From contig BTPG01000004.1 in assembly GCA_036245525.1 (NCBI GenBank), forward strand, positions 164,778,008 to 164,842,007: a DNA stretch of 64,000 nucleotides. The letters are read 5' to 3'. Below the pieces are notes generated by a model, which worked only from the letters and a program-made list of their open reading frames with translations, did not search any database and was not told the origin of the DNA. The number at the start of each line of letters is the position of its first letter. The stretch's first letter is position 1. This DNA is from Semisulcospira habei (lineage: Eukaryota; Mollusca; Gastropoda; Semisulcospiridae). Below are positions 31,201-42,187 of this stretch, piece after piece. The position numbers and the translations under genes are program-made.

Positions 31201-31399
31201 GGGAAGAGACATCCGACATCATTCCCGGAAGAGGGAACTCTCCACTTGCTTTCGCAGACTCGTCTGGTCGAGGATCTGCGGCCTGTAGCGAAAACGTCCA
31301 CTGTCGTACCTGCGAAGCCTCTAGCGGTGAATGCTTGTCAGACAACCTCCAGCAAGGAGGCGGAGACACTCCGAGCGCGGGTGGTACCGCGCCTGCCGT

Positions 31400-33140
31400 G
31401 GAACTTGAGCAAGATGCATGGAGATGGGAGCGGTAGCGGGGGTACCTGTCGAGGTTCAGGAGTTCGGTCATCCACGACTTGGTCCAGCAGCACGGAGCCT
31501 CCCCGAACCGGAACGCGTTACACCCTCTAAGCTTGAGTAGGACCTTGGGTCGAGCACCGTCGGCGGAAAGGCATAGACGACCAGACCGTCCCAAGGAATG
31601 GAGAGAGTGTCACTGCCCAGGAAGAGGGACTGGCTTTCTCTTCTACCGGGAGAGACGAAGGCGGAAGGTGGCGATCCATCTTGCGGCGAAGAGGTCGATC
31701 TTGGGTGACTCCCAGCGTGCCGCGAAGAAAACTGGATGCAGCGACCACTCGGTATGTAGAAGCTGAACGCGACGGGAGAGGGAGTCGGTAGCACATTCAG
31801 ATGACCCAGAAAGCGACGTACGCGGAGGAAGATGTCCCGATCCTCGCAAGACCGGAGCCCCTGGAAGAGGAGGATGCAGTGGGAGGGAGAGTGGGTCCCG
31901 TCTTGCTCTGGATGTAAGACAAGCGTGGCGATGTCCAACAGCACCAGAAGCTCCTGAAGCAAGGGTGAACCCGCCGCAAGGAGGCCTTGCGAGAACGCCT
32001 TCAGCTCCAGCCAGTAGATGTGTAGAGACAGTCATCCAGGAACCACCGGCCGGAGCAGTCTCGAACGACGAAGTAGGTGCGCGACCCAACCGGAGCGGGT
32101 TGCGTTGACGCGGACGGCTTGCGGAAATCCGCCGTAGACCCTAAGCCGAGGCTGTTGAGGCGAACTAGAAGCAACTCGGGACTTGTCCAAAGAATCCACC
32201 GACCGGTTCCGCAACAGAAGAGCATGTAGGCCGGTCGACGTGGGAACGAAGACGTCCGCTTGGTCTAGCTTCCTGTAAGGAGCCCAACCGGGAGGAGACA
32301 CAGAGGCTGCGGTTGAACCAACCGGAGTGGGTTGCGTCGACGCGGACGGCTTGCGGAAATCCGCCGTAGACCCTAAGCCGAGGCTGTTGAGGCGAACTAG
32401 AAGCAACTCGGGACTTGTCCAAAGAATCCACCGACCGGTTCCGCAACAGAAGAGCATGTAGGCCGGTCGACGTGGGAACGAAGACGTCTGCTTGGTCTAG
32501 CTTCCTGTAAGGAGCCCAACCGGGAGGAGACACAGAGGCTGCGGTTGAACCGAAGGTAAGCGCGCGACCCAAAAGGACCACGCCGTAGAAGGTGAAGCGG
32601 AGGTGAAGCCTGGAGACGGGTTGCCTGGGAACGAGCAGAACGCATCCGACAGGTCAAGGTTGCCGACCAAAGTCCGTAGGCTGCACTGCGGCGCGACGGT
32701 TCGGCGGTCTCCACGCAAAAGGACGGGCGGCGAAGAACTTGTACAGAGAGGAGAGCACGCGGAGTCTGCCAAGGCGGCTTCCTACCCGGTCGGGAGGAAG
32801 AGGACGCCGCACAAGAAGCATCCTGAAGCACCCTTCCCCAGAAGTGGAAGCAGACAAGACGTCCACCGAGGAGGGTAACACAGAGTAGGTGGCGGTGACC
32901 AGGAAGCCAGGAAGTCCCCTAACCCTGGCAAGTGGCGGGCGTCTGCAACCCTCGCTGCGCGGAATTAAGTCCCGTAGAGGCTCGGGATGCGAAGTCCAGC
33001 GCCGTCTCCGCAGGCCGACACGCGACGTCCTGGTACCTGGGATACTAAATCCCAAGGCTCTGGAGGTCTGTCGGGACCCTGTGTCGTCCGCCGAAGCTGC
33101 AAAGAGAAAAAGAACGATCATTAACATACCTCCCAAGCTC
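31400..33140 (-). pseudogene. RT and RNase H remnant of DIRS-E
   Basis: RT: LRTLVGNLDLSDAFCSF near 32640-32690, corresponding to AVSLDLSDAYLHV. RNase H: CATDSLSRRVQLLHTEWSLH and KIDLFAARW near 31660-31790, matching NVLVDSLSRRGQLLHTEWTL. The LDDLLL box was not found; a tandem duplication occupies that part. Confidence 0.7.
32088..32551. repeat. 232-bp tandem duplication in DIRS-E RT region
   Basis: Two copies, 32088-32319 and 32320-32551, beginning aaccggag(c/t)gggttgcgt(t/c), with only a few differences. The period 232 is not a multiple of three, so it breaks the frame. Confidence 0.9.
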
Positions 33141-34859
33141 TAAGCGCCTCACGATGTGTACACCCAACCAAAATATCGCGGCAATTGCCCCCAAAAAACA
33201 CTACTAGAGGCCGCCAGGAATAGGGAGGCCAACCAGGTGAGTCCGCCTACGAAGAGTCGTTCCCGCTCCATGTGATGCGAGAAGCTGCACCCTGGACCCG
33301 TAGACTCGCCCGGGGAGAAGGTGCTTTCTGTGACCTTGGTTGGAAAATTGCTGGAATACCAAGAGCTTGGAAGGCCGCACTCCTGCTTGGAGGAAGGCTT
33401 AGGGAGACAACTGGCATCCTCGTCGCGGGAAGCAGTCCATAGACGTGGCAGCCTGACCAGCGAGCACGACCACCGCCAAGTTACATAGGTCCGCTTGTCC
33501 TTCTAACCCCCAGAGCCCGCCCGCACGGAGGGGTGGGCAGGCGATCAACCCCGTCAAAGCCCGGCTCGTCTCTCACCTATAACCGACGAGCGGGAGCACG
33601 ATAGTCCCACAACTTGTCTGGTCGTGGGCGCCTGTCCCTGACTTCGAAGTGCGAAGCTGAACGTCAGTGCTGAATCCCAGCCGAGGAGTTAGGAGGGCCG
33701 AACTGCAGAAGCCGCGACGGACTCACAGCCGGGAGACGGGCAGAGCAAGGACGTAGCGGGTCGGAATCAGACTGTCTACTCTCAGAGCTAATTGACCAGT
33801 TGTAAAATGGGCAAGTCCTGGGAGAGGTAACCCGACGTGCGGTCGGACTTGATCACTGCTTGACCCAGCGGGAGCCCCCTGGTCCATCAATCTCATCCCG
33901 CCGAGGGTACTTGTTCCAGAACGAGGTCGGGACATCATAAGTATAAGCTGGCTTATCCCCCGGATATAGGCGACCTGTCCCATAAGCTTGAAGAAGGTCG
34001 GGTAAGGGAGTCCGCTCGGAACTCCTAACGCCAATCATAGTAACGCAACCGGGGGTAGGTGGGATGAACTCCTCTTCTTGCATCTCAGGTTACCTGTCAC
34101 TTTGTTAGGCCGGGGCGTCGAGCATCTACGGAATAAGGCCTCCAGGAAGGGTAGGAGTGTCGAGCAACCGCCGAGGCTGAGCCAGTAGCACGCTAAGCGC
34201 CAAAGGGCGGCCGAAGTCCCCATAGTCCCATCCTGTCCAGGGTAACGGGAAGTCCCTAGGCTGGACACCGAACGCCCGTGGTAGGCCGGTATGCGTGGTG
34301 TAGCCCTAGCAGCTCCCGTGTCCAACGGAAGAAGGTGGGTCGAGCTCGCTCGTTGACGGGTTCGCCTAACTCCCCGTTCTGACGAGCGGTTGCCGAATGG
34401 TCTTGAAGACTCTTCCGTCCGGGGGTACTTGTCTCAAACCTGGTCATAGGAAGTCCCCACGAGTGTGCCGGCGCAGACTTGTATGGCGGCGAAAAAGGAA
34501 GAGCCGCTCCGCACGAGGACGGGACTCCAAGTCCCGACCGCACGCAGCGCGTCGACTACTGCTCCCTGTGAAAGAGCGGGAGTGCGTCCGGCTAGCACGC
34601 TCGTCTGAGCTCGTTCTTGCCCTAGGAGTGTAGCCGGAGCCGTCCTCTCGGGTCTGAACCTGCTACCGGCGAAGAAGTTTTCTTTCTTCTCTCGTAGCTT
34701 ATCTATCGCCGAAGCACTGCAACTGGACCCGAACCCCTCGGGGTGGTCCTGTCTGGAGCGCTGACCTCTTGCGTTAAGAGCGATGAGGACGAGGCTCCAC
34801 CTTCTTGTAAGCAGCAACGTATGGGTAAAAACAGCTACCGGTGCTGAAACTGTTCCCGC

Positions 34860-35450
34860 GTCGTTACTCGTGCCAATGAAGTCGGCGGAACCGGGCAGAG
34901 TCCAGTAGGCGGGTCTGTGGAATCTGCCGTGAGTGTTCATGTAAGATATCCCATGTCGACGAATCGTCGGAACCGGACAGCGTCCACTAGTCGGTCTGTG
35001 GTAGCTACCGGTGTAGGAGAACAGGAACGCGACCGAAGTCGCGGCGTTGACTGTTCTGTCGCCTGCAAGAACCACTAGTCGCGTGTGTTACTGTAAAATA
35101 TCTCGTGTCGACGAAGTCGACCGAACCAGACAGAGTGCACTAGTCGGGTCTGTGTTAGCTGCCGGTGTAGTAGAACGGGCTCGCGACCGAAGTCGCAGCG
35201 TAGACTGTTCTAACGTCTGGTAAGAACCACTAGTCGGGTCTGTGGGGATTACCAGCATGTCATTCTTTTTCTGAGAAGAGGGTCTGTTTCGAAGCTTAGT
35301 TCTTGTATCTGCGACCGGACAGTATGCACTAGTCGGGTTTGTGTTAGCTGCCGGCGCAGGAGGACGGGCTCGCGGCCTAAGTGGCGGCGTTGACTGTCCT
35401 CACACCAGGTAATAACCACTAGTTGGGTCTGTGGGTCTTACCGGTGTTTG
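34860..35450. repeat. Degenerate tandem repeats in DIRS-E 5' part
   Basis: About three to four diverged units marked by cactagtcgggtctgtg, gctgccggtgtag and gcgaccgaagtcgcagcg-like segments, spaced roughly 110-210 bp. A further unit is at 30600-30725. Nothing similar is seen in DIRS-C, F or G. Confidence 0.65.
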
Positions 35451-35509
35451 ACCCTTTATCCGTGCTGGTGTCGTCCGTTTGCGGCGGTAAAGCTCCATAG
35501 CTGAGTCCA

Positions 35510-35632
35510 CTGCTCTTCCAGCCAGGGGACGCAGACCAGACACGGAAGCGCAGAAGTACAGGCGGATCAGGGCAGGCAAAACTCATGTCCGTCACTCGGC
35601 CACTGGCATTGTCCACATCTGAAACAGGTGCG
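35510..35632 (-). pseudogene. gag Cys-rich module of DIRS-E
   Basis: The minus strand reads TCFRCGQCQWPSDGHEFCLP, stop, SACTSALPCLVC: the same Cys/His spacing as other copies, with one Cys codon changed to tga. Confidence 0.75.
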
Positions 35633-36249
35633 TACTTGCCAACTGCAAAACAAAGCATACAATTGAAATGCAAGCGAACGTGTCCCCCGCAGGCACGCAA
35701 ATCGAAGTGGAACGAACGAAGAAAAGTTCACGGCGTATGCTGACGCACGGCGCTCTACCCTTTCCCCCCGAGCGCCGGACGGAAGCAGTGACCGAGACTT
35801 TACCTTGCCATAATGCAAAAGAAGAGGCATGAAAAGGACAGGCACGCAGCCAGGCGCCGTCCCACCAAAATGGCGACGAAGACCGGTTCCGTCAGGCCAA
35901 GGGCTGCGAATGGGGTAGGACGCTGAGACGACGGTCAACTGGTACGGCGAAGTAGGAACAGCACCGTGAGTCACAGCAGCAACCAGGTAGCAACCAGGCC
36001 CACCCAAGTCCACGAACCTAGCCAAGGGCGAAGCCATAGGGCAACAAGCCTAGGAGGACACAAAGCCGACCGGCCAACTAGTCAGTAAAGTTCACAAGGC
36101 GTCGTCTGAGAAGCGGCACGCCGAAGTTCATAACCACACGAAAGCGTCCAAGCCCAAGGCCACAAAACTCTTCTCTTCCTTCCTAGGAAATCCTCGAAAC
36201 ACCAGTCTTCCACCGAAGAAAAACGTCAGAACGTAACTGCGGACTAGCA

Positions 36250-36443
36250 AAGAAACTGACTGAAGTAGTAAGCGCTGAGCGCATGCGTGGTTGAACCGGA
36301 AGGGAGGCTACCGCCTTAGCTATGGCGCCCCTCACATGCCATCATGACCATACTCGTACACAACAATTTTGGGCTAAAATTAGACCAGCAAAGAACCATT
36401 TCCTATAAGTAATACCATCAGTAATGTGTTTTGAGAAAACAAA
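36250..36443 (-). repeat. DIRS-E left ITR
   Basis: Reverse complement of the inner right ITR (shared segments include cgcttactacttcagtcag and tgtgtacgagtatggtcatg). Ends at the tip ...gtgttttgagaaaacaaa. Confidence 0.85.
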
Positions 36444-36714
36444 CATTACCGATGGCATTACTATGTGGAAGTAGCACTTAACCTATCAATTTCAGCCCAG
36501 GGATCATTGTGTACAGCAACACCACCGGGGAACCACCCGAGTGAGCTGTACCAACATCCCTGAGTAGCTTCCCATCACTGAGTAGCCTCCCTTACCTCAT
36601 ACGGGTAAGTGAGTAGTGTCACCAGTTTCGCGCTTAGCTTCCTGTGAGCTGGTTGTCTTCAGCCTACGGCTCCCTTCTTCTATGAAAGAAACTTGATTAA
36701 AACTTGATCTTGAC

Positions 36715-37263
36715 ATGTCGAGGATGCAAGTTCAGACGTGCCGGCGATGTGGAGATTTTCAGTGGCCCACTGACTCGCACTCCGTCTGCCTGCCGTGTTC
36801 CGGCTGCTCTTCTTCTCGGACTTGCAACATGTGTGCCACGTGGTGGGAGCTCAAATTGTCGCAGTTATGGGGGTTTTACCGCAGGGAACAACCCGCTACC
36901 CCCAAGGACCCACACTCGCAGCTGGGTACTCTGTCCGCCAGGAACACCTGTACTGCTACTATGCCTCGTGCCATCACCGGCCCATGGCGTGCATTGTCTG
37001 ATATCGTGGTGTCCGTGACCCGCTCGGCCCAGCCGCCATCTCAGTGCCCGGTCTTCTCGCCCGCGATGCTCCCCCCACTCTCTGTGACAGTTCGTGGACA
37101 ACGGAGTGTGGTGCCACCCCTCCCCTCCGGACGTACCGGTCAAGGTGAGAGGCGCCCCAGCACACAGTGGCAACGCGACCGAGCCACAGTGGTTAGCACA
37201 CACATGAGTAAACGCTGTTTTTTGTCATTCCTTCCTCCACACGACCTTCCGTCACAGTTATGA
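36715..37263 (+). CDS. gag-like ORF of DIRS-F, N-terminal part
   Basis: 182 codons from ATG 36715 to tga. Residues 9-41 form the Cys-rich module CRRCGDFQWPTDSHSVCLPC then SGCSSSRTCNMCATW, followed by the conserved LWGFYRREQPATP and a Ser/Pro/Arg-rich region. The frame ends early compared with DIRS-G (244 aa), so it is probably frameshifted. Likely zinc-binding; function inferred only from position as the first ORF of a DIRS element. Confidence 0.65.
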   Translation: MSRMQVQTCRRCGDFQWPTDSHSVCLPCSGCSSSRTCNMCATWWELKLSQLWGFYRREQPATPKDPHSQLGTLSARNTCTATMPRAITGPWRALSDIVVSVTRSAQPPSQCPVFSPAMLPPLSVTVRGQRSVVPPLPSGRTGQGERRPSTQWQRDRATVVSTHMSKRCFLSFLPPHDLPSQL

Positions 37264-37639
37264 GTACCGCGACTCGGTACCTTCGGTCGCCCTCTCCCTT
37301 GAACGCTCGGCGAGTACAACTTTCCTCCACGGCCCGCTGGGTCTCAGCGGCTGTGCAGTCCCCTTCTGTGGACCCTCCCTTTGCTTCCTCATTGCGGCTC
37401 CCCTCCTCCAGGGAACACCTCTCCCGCCCGCGCCTCCGCCATTCCTCTCCTCGTCGTTCCTGGAGGGATCCCCCCCCCCCCCCCCACGCCCCGCGTCGTT
37501 TCGCCGTTTCGTGAAAATTCGCGGGACAATCGCCGCTCACGCTCCACACTCACTCATTCTGAGATAGGCTTCTTCCATCCTCATGATGTTGATGTGGATA
37601 GGGGAGGCTGACGTCTTGCTGGGCCCGGTCCCTCCCTCT

Positions 37640-38760
37640 GTCGACTTCTCCTCTGCTAACCTTTTGACGGGCGCGGTAAATTGTGATCTGATGTTCCGCG
37701 ACAGCCTCCTTCGATGTTGTCCCAGCTTACCTCCTGTAAAGACACAACTTCACCAGGCCCCCGTTGGTGGATCTCAGCTCTTCGGCCCGACGTGGTTGCA
37801 AGTGAAGAAATCCTTCAAGGACCTGTGGCCCAGCGCCCCTAGGAATGACCGCCGTCGCTTTCCGCCCACCCGCAGGATGGGGGGGTCACGCCCTGTGGAT
37901 CCCTAGACCCACCTTACAGTGCCCAGCCGGAACTGCTTCCAGGTTTGGTTGACAGCCGCAGTTCGGTCGCCCCCGTGCGGCCCCGTCCTCTTCTGCCCCC
38001 GCCTGGCCCAGGGGTTCTCGGCAGCCCGGGCGTGGCCGGATCCACTGACGCCATCCCATCTCGGCCCCCGCCGACGCCTGTTGGGTCTCCAGTCCGCGGG
38101 AGGTTAGCACTGCACAGCGACGTGTGGCGGTCGCTGCTGCCGAACGACTCTTGCATACTTTCTGTAGTCACGGACAGACTGCGCCTGACGTTCTGGCGAC
38201 CCCCTCCGCACCGACGCTCACCCTTGTGGACACAGTCCCGGTAGACCCGCTCAGAGCGGCCGCGCTTTGGGCCAAGATCGCAGCCCTACTCTGAAAGGCC
38301 GCCACGGAGGTAGTAGCACGTCACGACTCGTCAGCCTTCTACAGCTGCCTCTTCGTCGTGCCGAAGCCGGGCGGCAGATGACACCCCATCATCGACTTGT
38401 CAGCGCTCAACAAGTTCATCTTGCCCCCCCCCCCCCCCCTCCCTTCTGCATGGAGACCGCGCGGGCGCTACGGGCTGCCGTCCAGCCCCTGGACTTTGCA
38501 GTTGGTCTTGATCTCGCAGACGCTTACTTCCATGTCACGATCCACCCATCGTCACGACGCTTCCTTCGCTTTGCCTTCGACGGACAGGTTTTTTAGTTCC
38601 ACGCCCTCCCCTTCAGACTCAACCTCAGCCCCTGGGTCGTCACGAGACTTATGGATGCCGTCATGGCCAGGGCCCATCGTTCAGCCTACAGCCCCTCGTC
38701 CAACTACTTGGATGATCTTCTACTCCAGAAAAAGGCGGGATCTGCCTCTCCGGGAAGGTT
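37640..38760 (+). pseudogene. second gag ORF and RT remnant of DIRS-F
   Basis: 37670-37906: CDLMFRDSLLRC and LHQAPVGGSQLFGPTW match the DIRS-G second ORF (CDLLRRDAVLQS, LRRAPLGGPLLFGDTW). RT: LDLADAYFHVTIHPSSRRFL, stop near 38594, then LNLSPWVVTRLMDAVMARAH and SNYLDDLLLQKK with the catalytic YLDD. Several frame changes. Confidence 0.75.
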
Positions 38761-39025
38761 TCGTGCTGCGGAGGTATTTTTCACTAAAATGTATTTTTTC
38801 GAGAAAATACTTACCAATGGCATTACTCGGAGGGCCCTCCCGCCTGCCCCGCTCGCCGCCAGTAAGCTAAGAGCAAAACTGGTGACGCTACGCGCTTACC
38901 CATATGAGGTAAGGGAGGCTACTCAATGAAGGGAAGCTGCTCAGGGATGTTGGTACAGCTCACTCGGGTGGTTCCCCGGTGGCGTTGCTGTACACAACGA
39001 TCCCTGGGCTGAAATTGATAGGCGC

Positions 39026-39541
39026 AGGCTAATCAGGCATTTGCCACACAGTATACATTCACCTCAAATCGCACATCATCAATGAAACTTCACAAAAATG
39101 TATAGAAAACCGCTCAATTGCTGCAAAATGCATGCAAGACAAAGAAGAAGAAAGTTGTGACTGAGTAACGTCTCTTCACAATTTATATTTATTACCATGA
39201 TCATATAGGGACCCAATGGAAGTTTCCACTGGTGTGCAAGTGCATGTACTTGCGCTGGCATATGAGAAAAAAACAGCGTGCAGGTACATGGACCTGCGCC
39301 AGGCTGAAAGAGTTTATGATGGCATTTTCTCGAAGACTATTGAAGCAACAGTCTTCAAACTTGACCCAAGGATAGTTTGTGACAAGACCCTTCTAAACAT
39401 AACTAATTTTAGTGACCTTTTTTAAAGGTCTGGGACAGAACCCATATTTTGAAAAAGAAACTTTTTTTCTTAAATAATATTTTGAGCTTTAATTACTACA
39501 GTGTGGCATTGAAGGGGTTAAAATCATTTGCTTTGTCACAG
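39026..39541 (+). repeat. 3' part of intron 6, with GGCTCACGTG-type fragment
   Basis: 39325-39425 (ggcattttctcgaagactattgaagc... to ...agtgacct) is a fragment of the repeat seen complete at 40529-41330. The rest is plain intron. Confidence 0.6.
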
Positions 39542-39666
39542 GTGCTGTGAAGATCACACCAGCCCACGATCCTAACGATTACGATGTCGGCATGCGTCTC
39601 AACCTGCCTTTTCTGAATATTATCGACAACAACGGTAGCATCACCAAAGACTGTGGAGAGTTTGGA
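39542..39666 (+). CDS. VARS1: valyl-tRNA synthetase exon 7 (editing domain)
   Basis: Acceptor gtcacag, donor gga|gtgagt, phase 1 in and phase 0 out. It encodes [19 protein letters not shown] then [20 protein letters not shown]. The [12 protein letters not shown] motif is the conserved Asp-containing part of the CP1 proofreading site. It is separated from exon 6 by 18.6 kb. Confidence 0.95.
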
Positions 39667-40078
39667 GTGAGTGCTGATGTTTGAACATGTATCTCGCTAT
39701 ACTGGTTGGTCGGTTGGTTGGTTTGCTGGTTGGTTCAGAAGCAGATTCAGGCATACGCACACCAACCATCTAGTGATCTACCAACGAAAAATAACAATAA
39801 AATAAACAAACCACCAAACAAAAATACTAAGAAGAAAAAATCATTGACTGATCAACGTCAGATAGGGAGAGAAAAAGGACCTTTCTATGGCTGAAATGGA
39901 AAACAGGTGTATCTGTCTTCTTGTCTTGCCCCTTTGTTTGATTTTCATAGGGTCCCCCCGCTCACCCCCCTCTGGCACCTCTCCACAGACCATCCCACCT
40001 AACACCAGAAAAGCGTGATGTTGGTGCTTGATGTGCTTGACGTGTGACTGATCTGACCTATGGTTGTTTTTTATTAGG
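39667..40078 (+). other. Intron 7 start, low complexity
   Basis: Contains ggttggt-type and A-rich low-complexity sequence at 39700-39840 and nothing else recognised. Confidence 0.5.
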
Positions 40079-40269
40079 TTAACCCATTTAGCCTCAATGT
40101 CCTACAGCAGGAGATGGATGGCCCATGATAATTCAAGGGTAGTGGCAGATTAGCTTGGTGCCTGAAGGCACCAAGCTGATCTGCCACTACCCTTGAATTA
40201 TCATGGGCCATCCCCTGCAACTGGTACATAATCATTTAGGAAATGTGGCCCTGGGGCTAAATGGGTTAA
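40079..40269. mobile_element. P1 palindromic MITE, best-preserved copy
   Basis: 191 bp, TTAA at 40079 and 40266. Central hairpin arms 40120-40162 and 40167-40209 pair with one mismatch in 43 around a 4-nt loop. Outer ends CCCATTTAGCC and CCCATTTAGCC are inverted. Confidence 0.85.
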
Positions 40270-40283
40270 TAGACTTGTCTGAG

Positions 40284-40475
40284 TTAACCTGTTCAGGTCC
40301 ATTTGACGCATATTGTGTTTGTGCAATCTTCATTAATTCAACATACTACAATCCAAGCTGTCCCAGGAACATGGATTCAAAGTAGACAGCCCCTGCAGCT
40401 GTGGGGGGCTCATGAGGATCTATACCTCTTTACAGCTGGGCGATGTTCAGGTTTTCTTGGCTATGAACTGGTTAA
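40284..40475. mobile_element. P2 palindromic MITE, single-unit copy
   Basis: 192 bp, TTAA at both ends. It contains one ancestral unit (aagctgtcccaggaacatggattcaaagtag) of the minisatellite expanded at 50381, then the P2 palindrome agcccctgcagctgtggggggct...catgaggatctatacctct. Confidence 0.75.
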
Positions 40476-40499
40476 AATTTTCTGAAAATGTTTGGTGAT

Positions 40500-41409
40500 T
40501 TAACCCTTTGGCTGTTGGTAATGGTTTTTGGCTCACGTGCGAAGCAAAAGTAAGTATGTTTTGGGCCATTGGTCATCCGTCCGTCGTCCGTGGTAAACGT
40601 TAACGTTGGCATTTTCTCTGAGACTATTCAAGCCAGATTCTTCAAACTTGGCCCAAGCTTGCTTTGTGGCAAGACCTTTCTAAACATACCAGTTTGAGTC
40701 ACCTCTCACAAAGGTCAAGGTCACAGGGGATCAGGAAATGTAAGAAATAGCTATATTTTGACATAATTTATTTTTTTCTCAAATACTATTCACAAATTCA
40801 AACCCAAACTTGATATAAAGATACCTGATGGTAAGACTTTTCTATGCATACTAATTTGGTTGATCCCTCGGAAAGGTCAAGGGTCACAAGAGCTCAGGAA
40901 ATAGGTGAAAAATAGCCATATTTTGACAAAAGATGTTTTTTTCTCAAATACTATTCACAACTTCAAACCCAAATTTGGTACAGAGATACCTGATGGTAAG
41001 ACCTATCTATGCATACTAATTTGGATGACCCCTTGGAAAGGTCAAGGGTCACAAGAGGCTGGCAAATGTGTGTAAAATGCCGATTTTTGATAAAATTGTG
41101 GGTGTTACCAACATATTTGCAAATTTTTCAGCCAAATTTGGTACAAAGATAGCTGATGATAAGACCTTCCTATGCATACTAATTTAGTCGACTCATCACA
41201 CAGGTCAAGGGTCACAGGGGGTTGACAGATGTGTGAAAAATGCTTAAATTTTCAGAAAACATGGATTTTGCTGCTGCAGAAACCAGGCCTTGTCACAAAG
41301 GTCACACATGTAAATCGGTCATACACGTGAGCTTTGCCTTTCTTGTTGTCACGATGATTCCAGCAGGAATCATCATGACAAAAAGCGCTACCAACAACTA
41401 AAGGATTAA
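40500..41409. mobile_element. P3 MITE split by GGCTCACGTG repeat
   Basis: TTAA at 40500 and 41406. The left arm ttaaccctttggctgttggt is cut after about 30 bp by a repeat running 40529-41330; the centre (gtgtcacgatgattccagcaggaatcatc) and the right arm accaacaactaaaggattaa follow. Confidence 0.75.
40529..41330 (+). repeat. GGCTCACGTG repeat with 160-bp tandem units
   Basis: Starts ggctcacgtgcgaagcaaaa and ends tacacgtgagc, a short inverted end. 40620-41260 holds about four diverged units of roughly 160 bp, each with actattcacaacttcaaacc, tacctgatggtaagacc and aaaggtcaagggtcacaag. Related copies are at 39325 and 42893. Confidence 0.75.
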
Positions 41410-41510
41410 CACCACAGCAAAGTGGTAAAGGGGTAGATTCTTTTTCCAAACGTTTGATCTGCTTTGAGCAATTCCGCTTGGTATGTTGACTGTGGGTACT
41501 TTATTTTCAG

Positions 41511-41614
41511 GGCATGAAGCGTTTTGATGCACGCAAGGCAGTTCTGAAGGCGCTGCAGGACAAGGGACTGTACCGAGGCACCAAGGACAACCCTATGGTG
41601 GTCCCCATGTGCAG
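41511..41614 (+). CDS. VARS1: valyl-tRNA synthetase exon 8
   Basis: Acceptor ttttcag, donor ag|gttagt, ends phase 2. It encodes [20 protein letters not shown] and [14 protein letters not shown], the end of the editing domain and return to the catalytic core. Confidence 0.95.
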
Positions 41615-42187
41615 GTTAGTCTCCCTTGGATCATTCCTCCTCCTTGACTGCACCCTTTTAGCACCAAGGTCCCATTTCTCAAATTTTGGAGGTGTTGCCT
41701 AACGACTATGTATCAGTTGCAGGGGATGGATTGACCATGATAACTCAAGGGTAATGCCAGATGAGCTTGGCGCCTGAAGGCGCCAAGCCCATCTGGCACT
41801 ACCCTTGAGCCTACCCAGCACCGGCCTCCACGTCGCGTGGGTGGGTAGTCCACTCAGTCCCTGACTGAGTGGGCTAGCAGACGGGTGCCATCTTTGTCCA
41901 GGATTAGGACTTGATGTCAGCAGATATGTTGTTCAGTCTTTTTCACTGGTCTGGTTTTTGAGGAGCTGTACTAACCCAGGTCGTACCATGTTGGATTGGT
42001 CCTTAAAAATACTCGTGACTTTTTGGTCCTTTGGATCCCAAGTGTTTGCCGTGCTTGAGACCCATGTTGGGGGAGAAGAGGATCCTGGTGGCTGAGGTTT
42101 CCTTTGGGCTGCGGCTCACTGGTGCCAACACTCCACTTCGGCCTTGACTTCTACCTAAACGGGAGGCTAGTCGTACCGGCCTAGTCA

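Larger units (their letters stand above)
29728..36443 (-). mobile_element. DIRS-E, complete-length but decayed DIRS element
   Basis: Minus orientation. Right tip at 29728 (aaatgtatttttctttaaaa), ICR 29985-30075, body, left tip ending ttttgagaaaacaaa at 36443. The ICR halves are the complements of the two tips, and the inner ITRs (29790-29940 and 36250-36395) are inverted copies about 95% alike by eye. gag, RT, RNase H and recombinase remnants lie in order, all with frameshifts. Confidence 0.85.
36444..39025 (+). mobile_element. DIRS-F, internally deleted DIRS element
   Basis: The left ITR starts at cattaccgatggcattacta directly against the DIRS-E left tip. gag and the first half of RT follow; then RT breaks near 38760 into the right-tip half of the ICR (38773-38835) and a right ITR that stops at about 39025 without its outer tip. 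Recombinase and RNase H are gone. The left ITR (36460-36610) and the right ITR (38900-39025) are inverted copies. Confidence 0.8.

Noticed and set aside
37468..37486. Poly-C tract in DIRS-F as a frameshift signal
   Set aside because: DIRS-F is decayed on both sides and the tract has no counterpart in DIRS-G.
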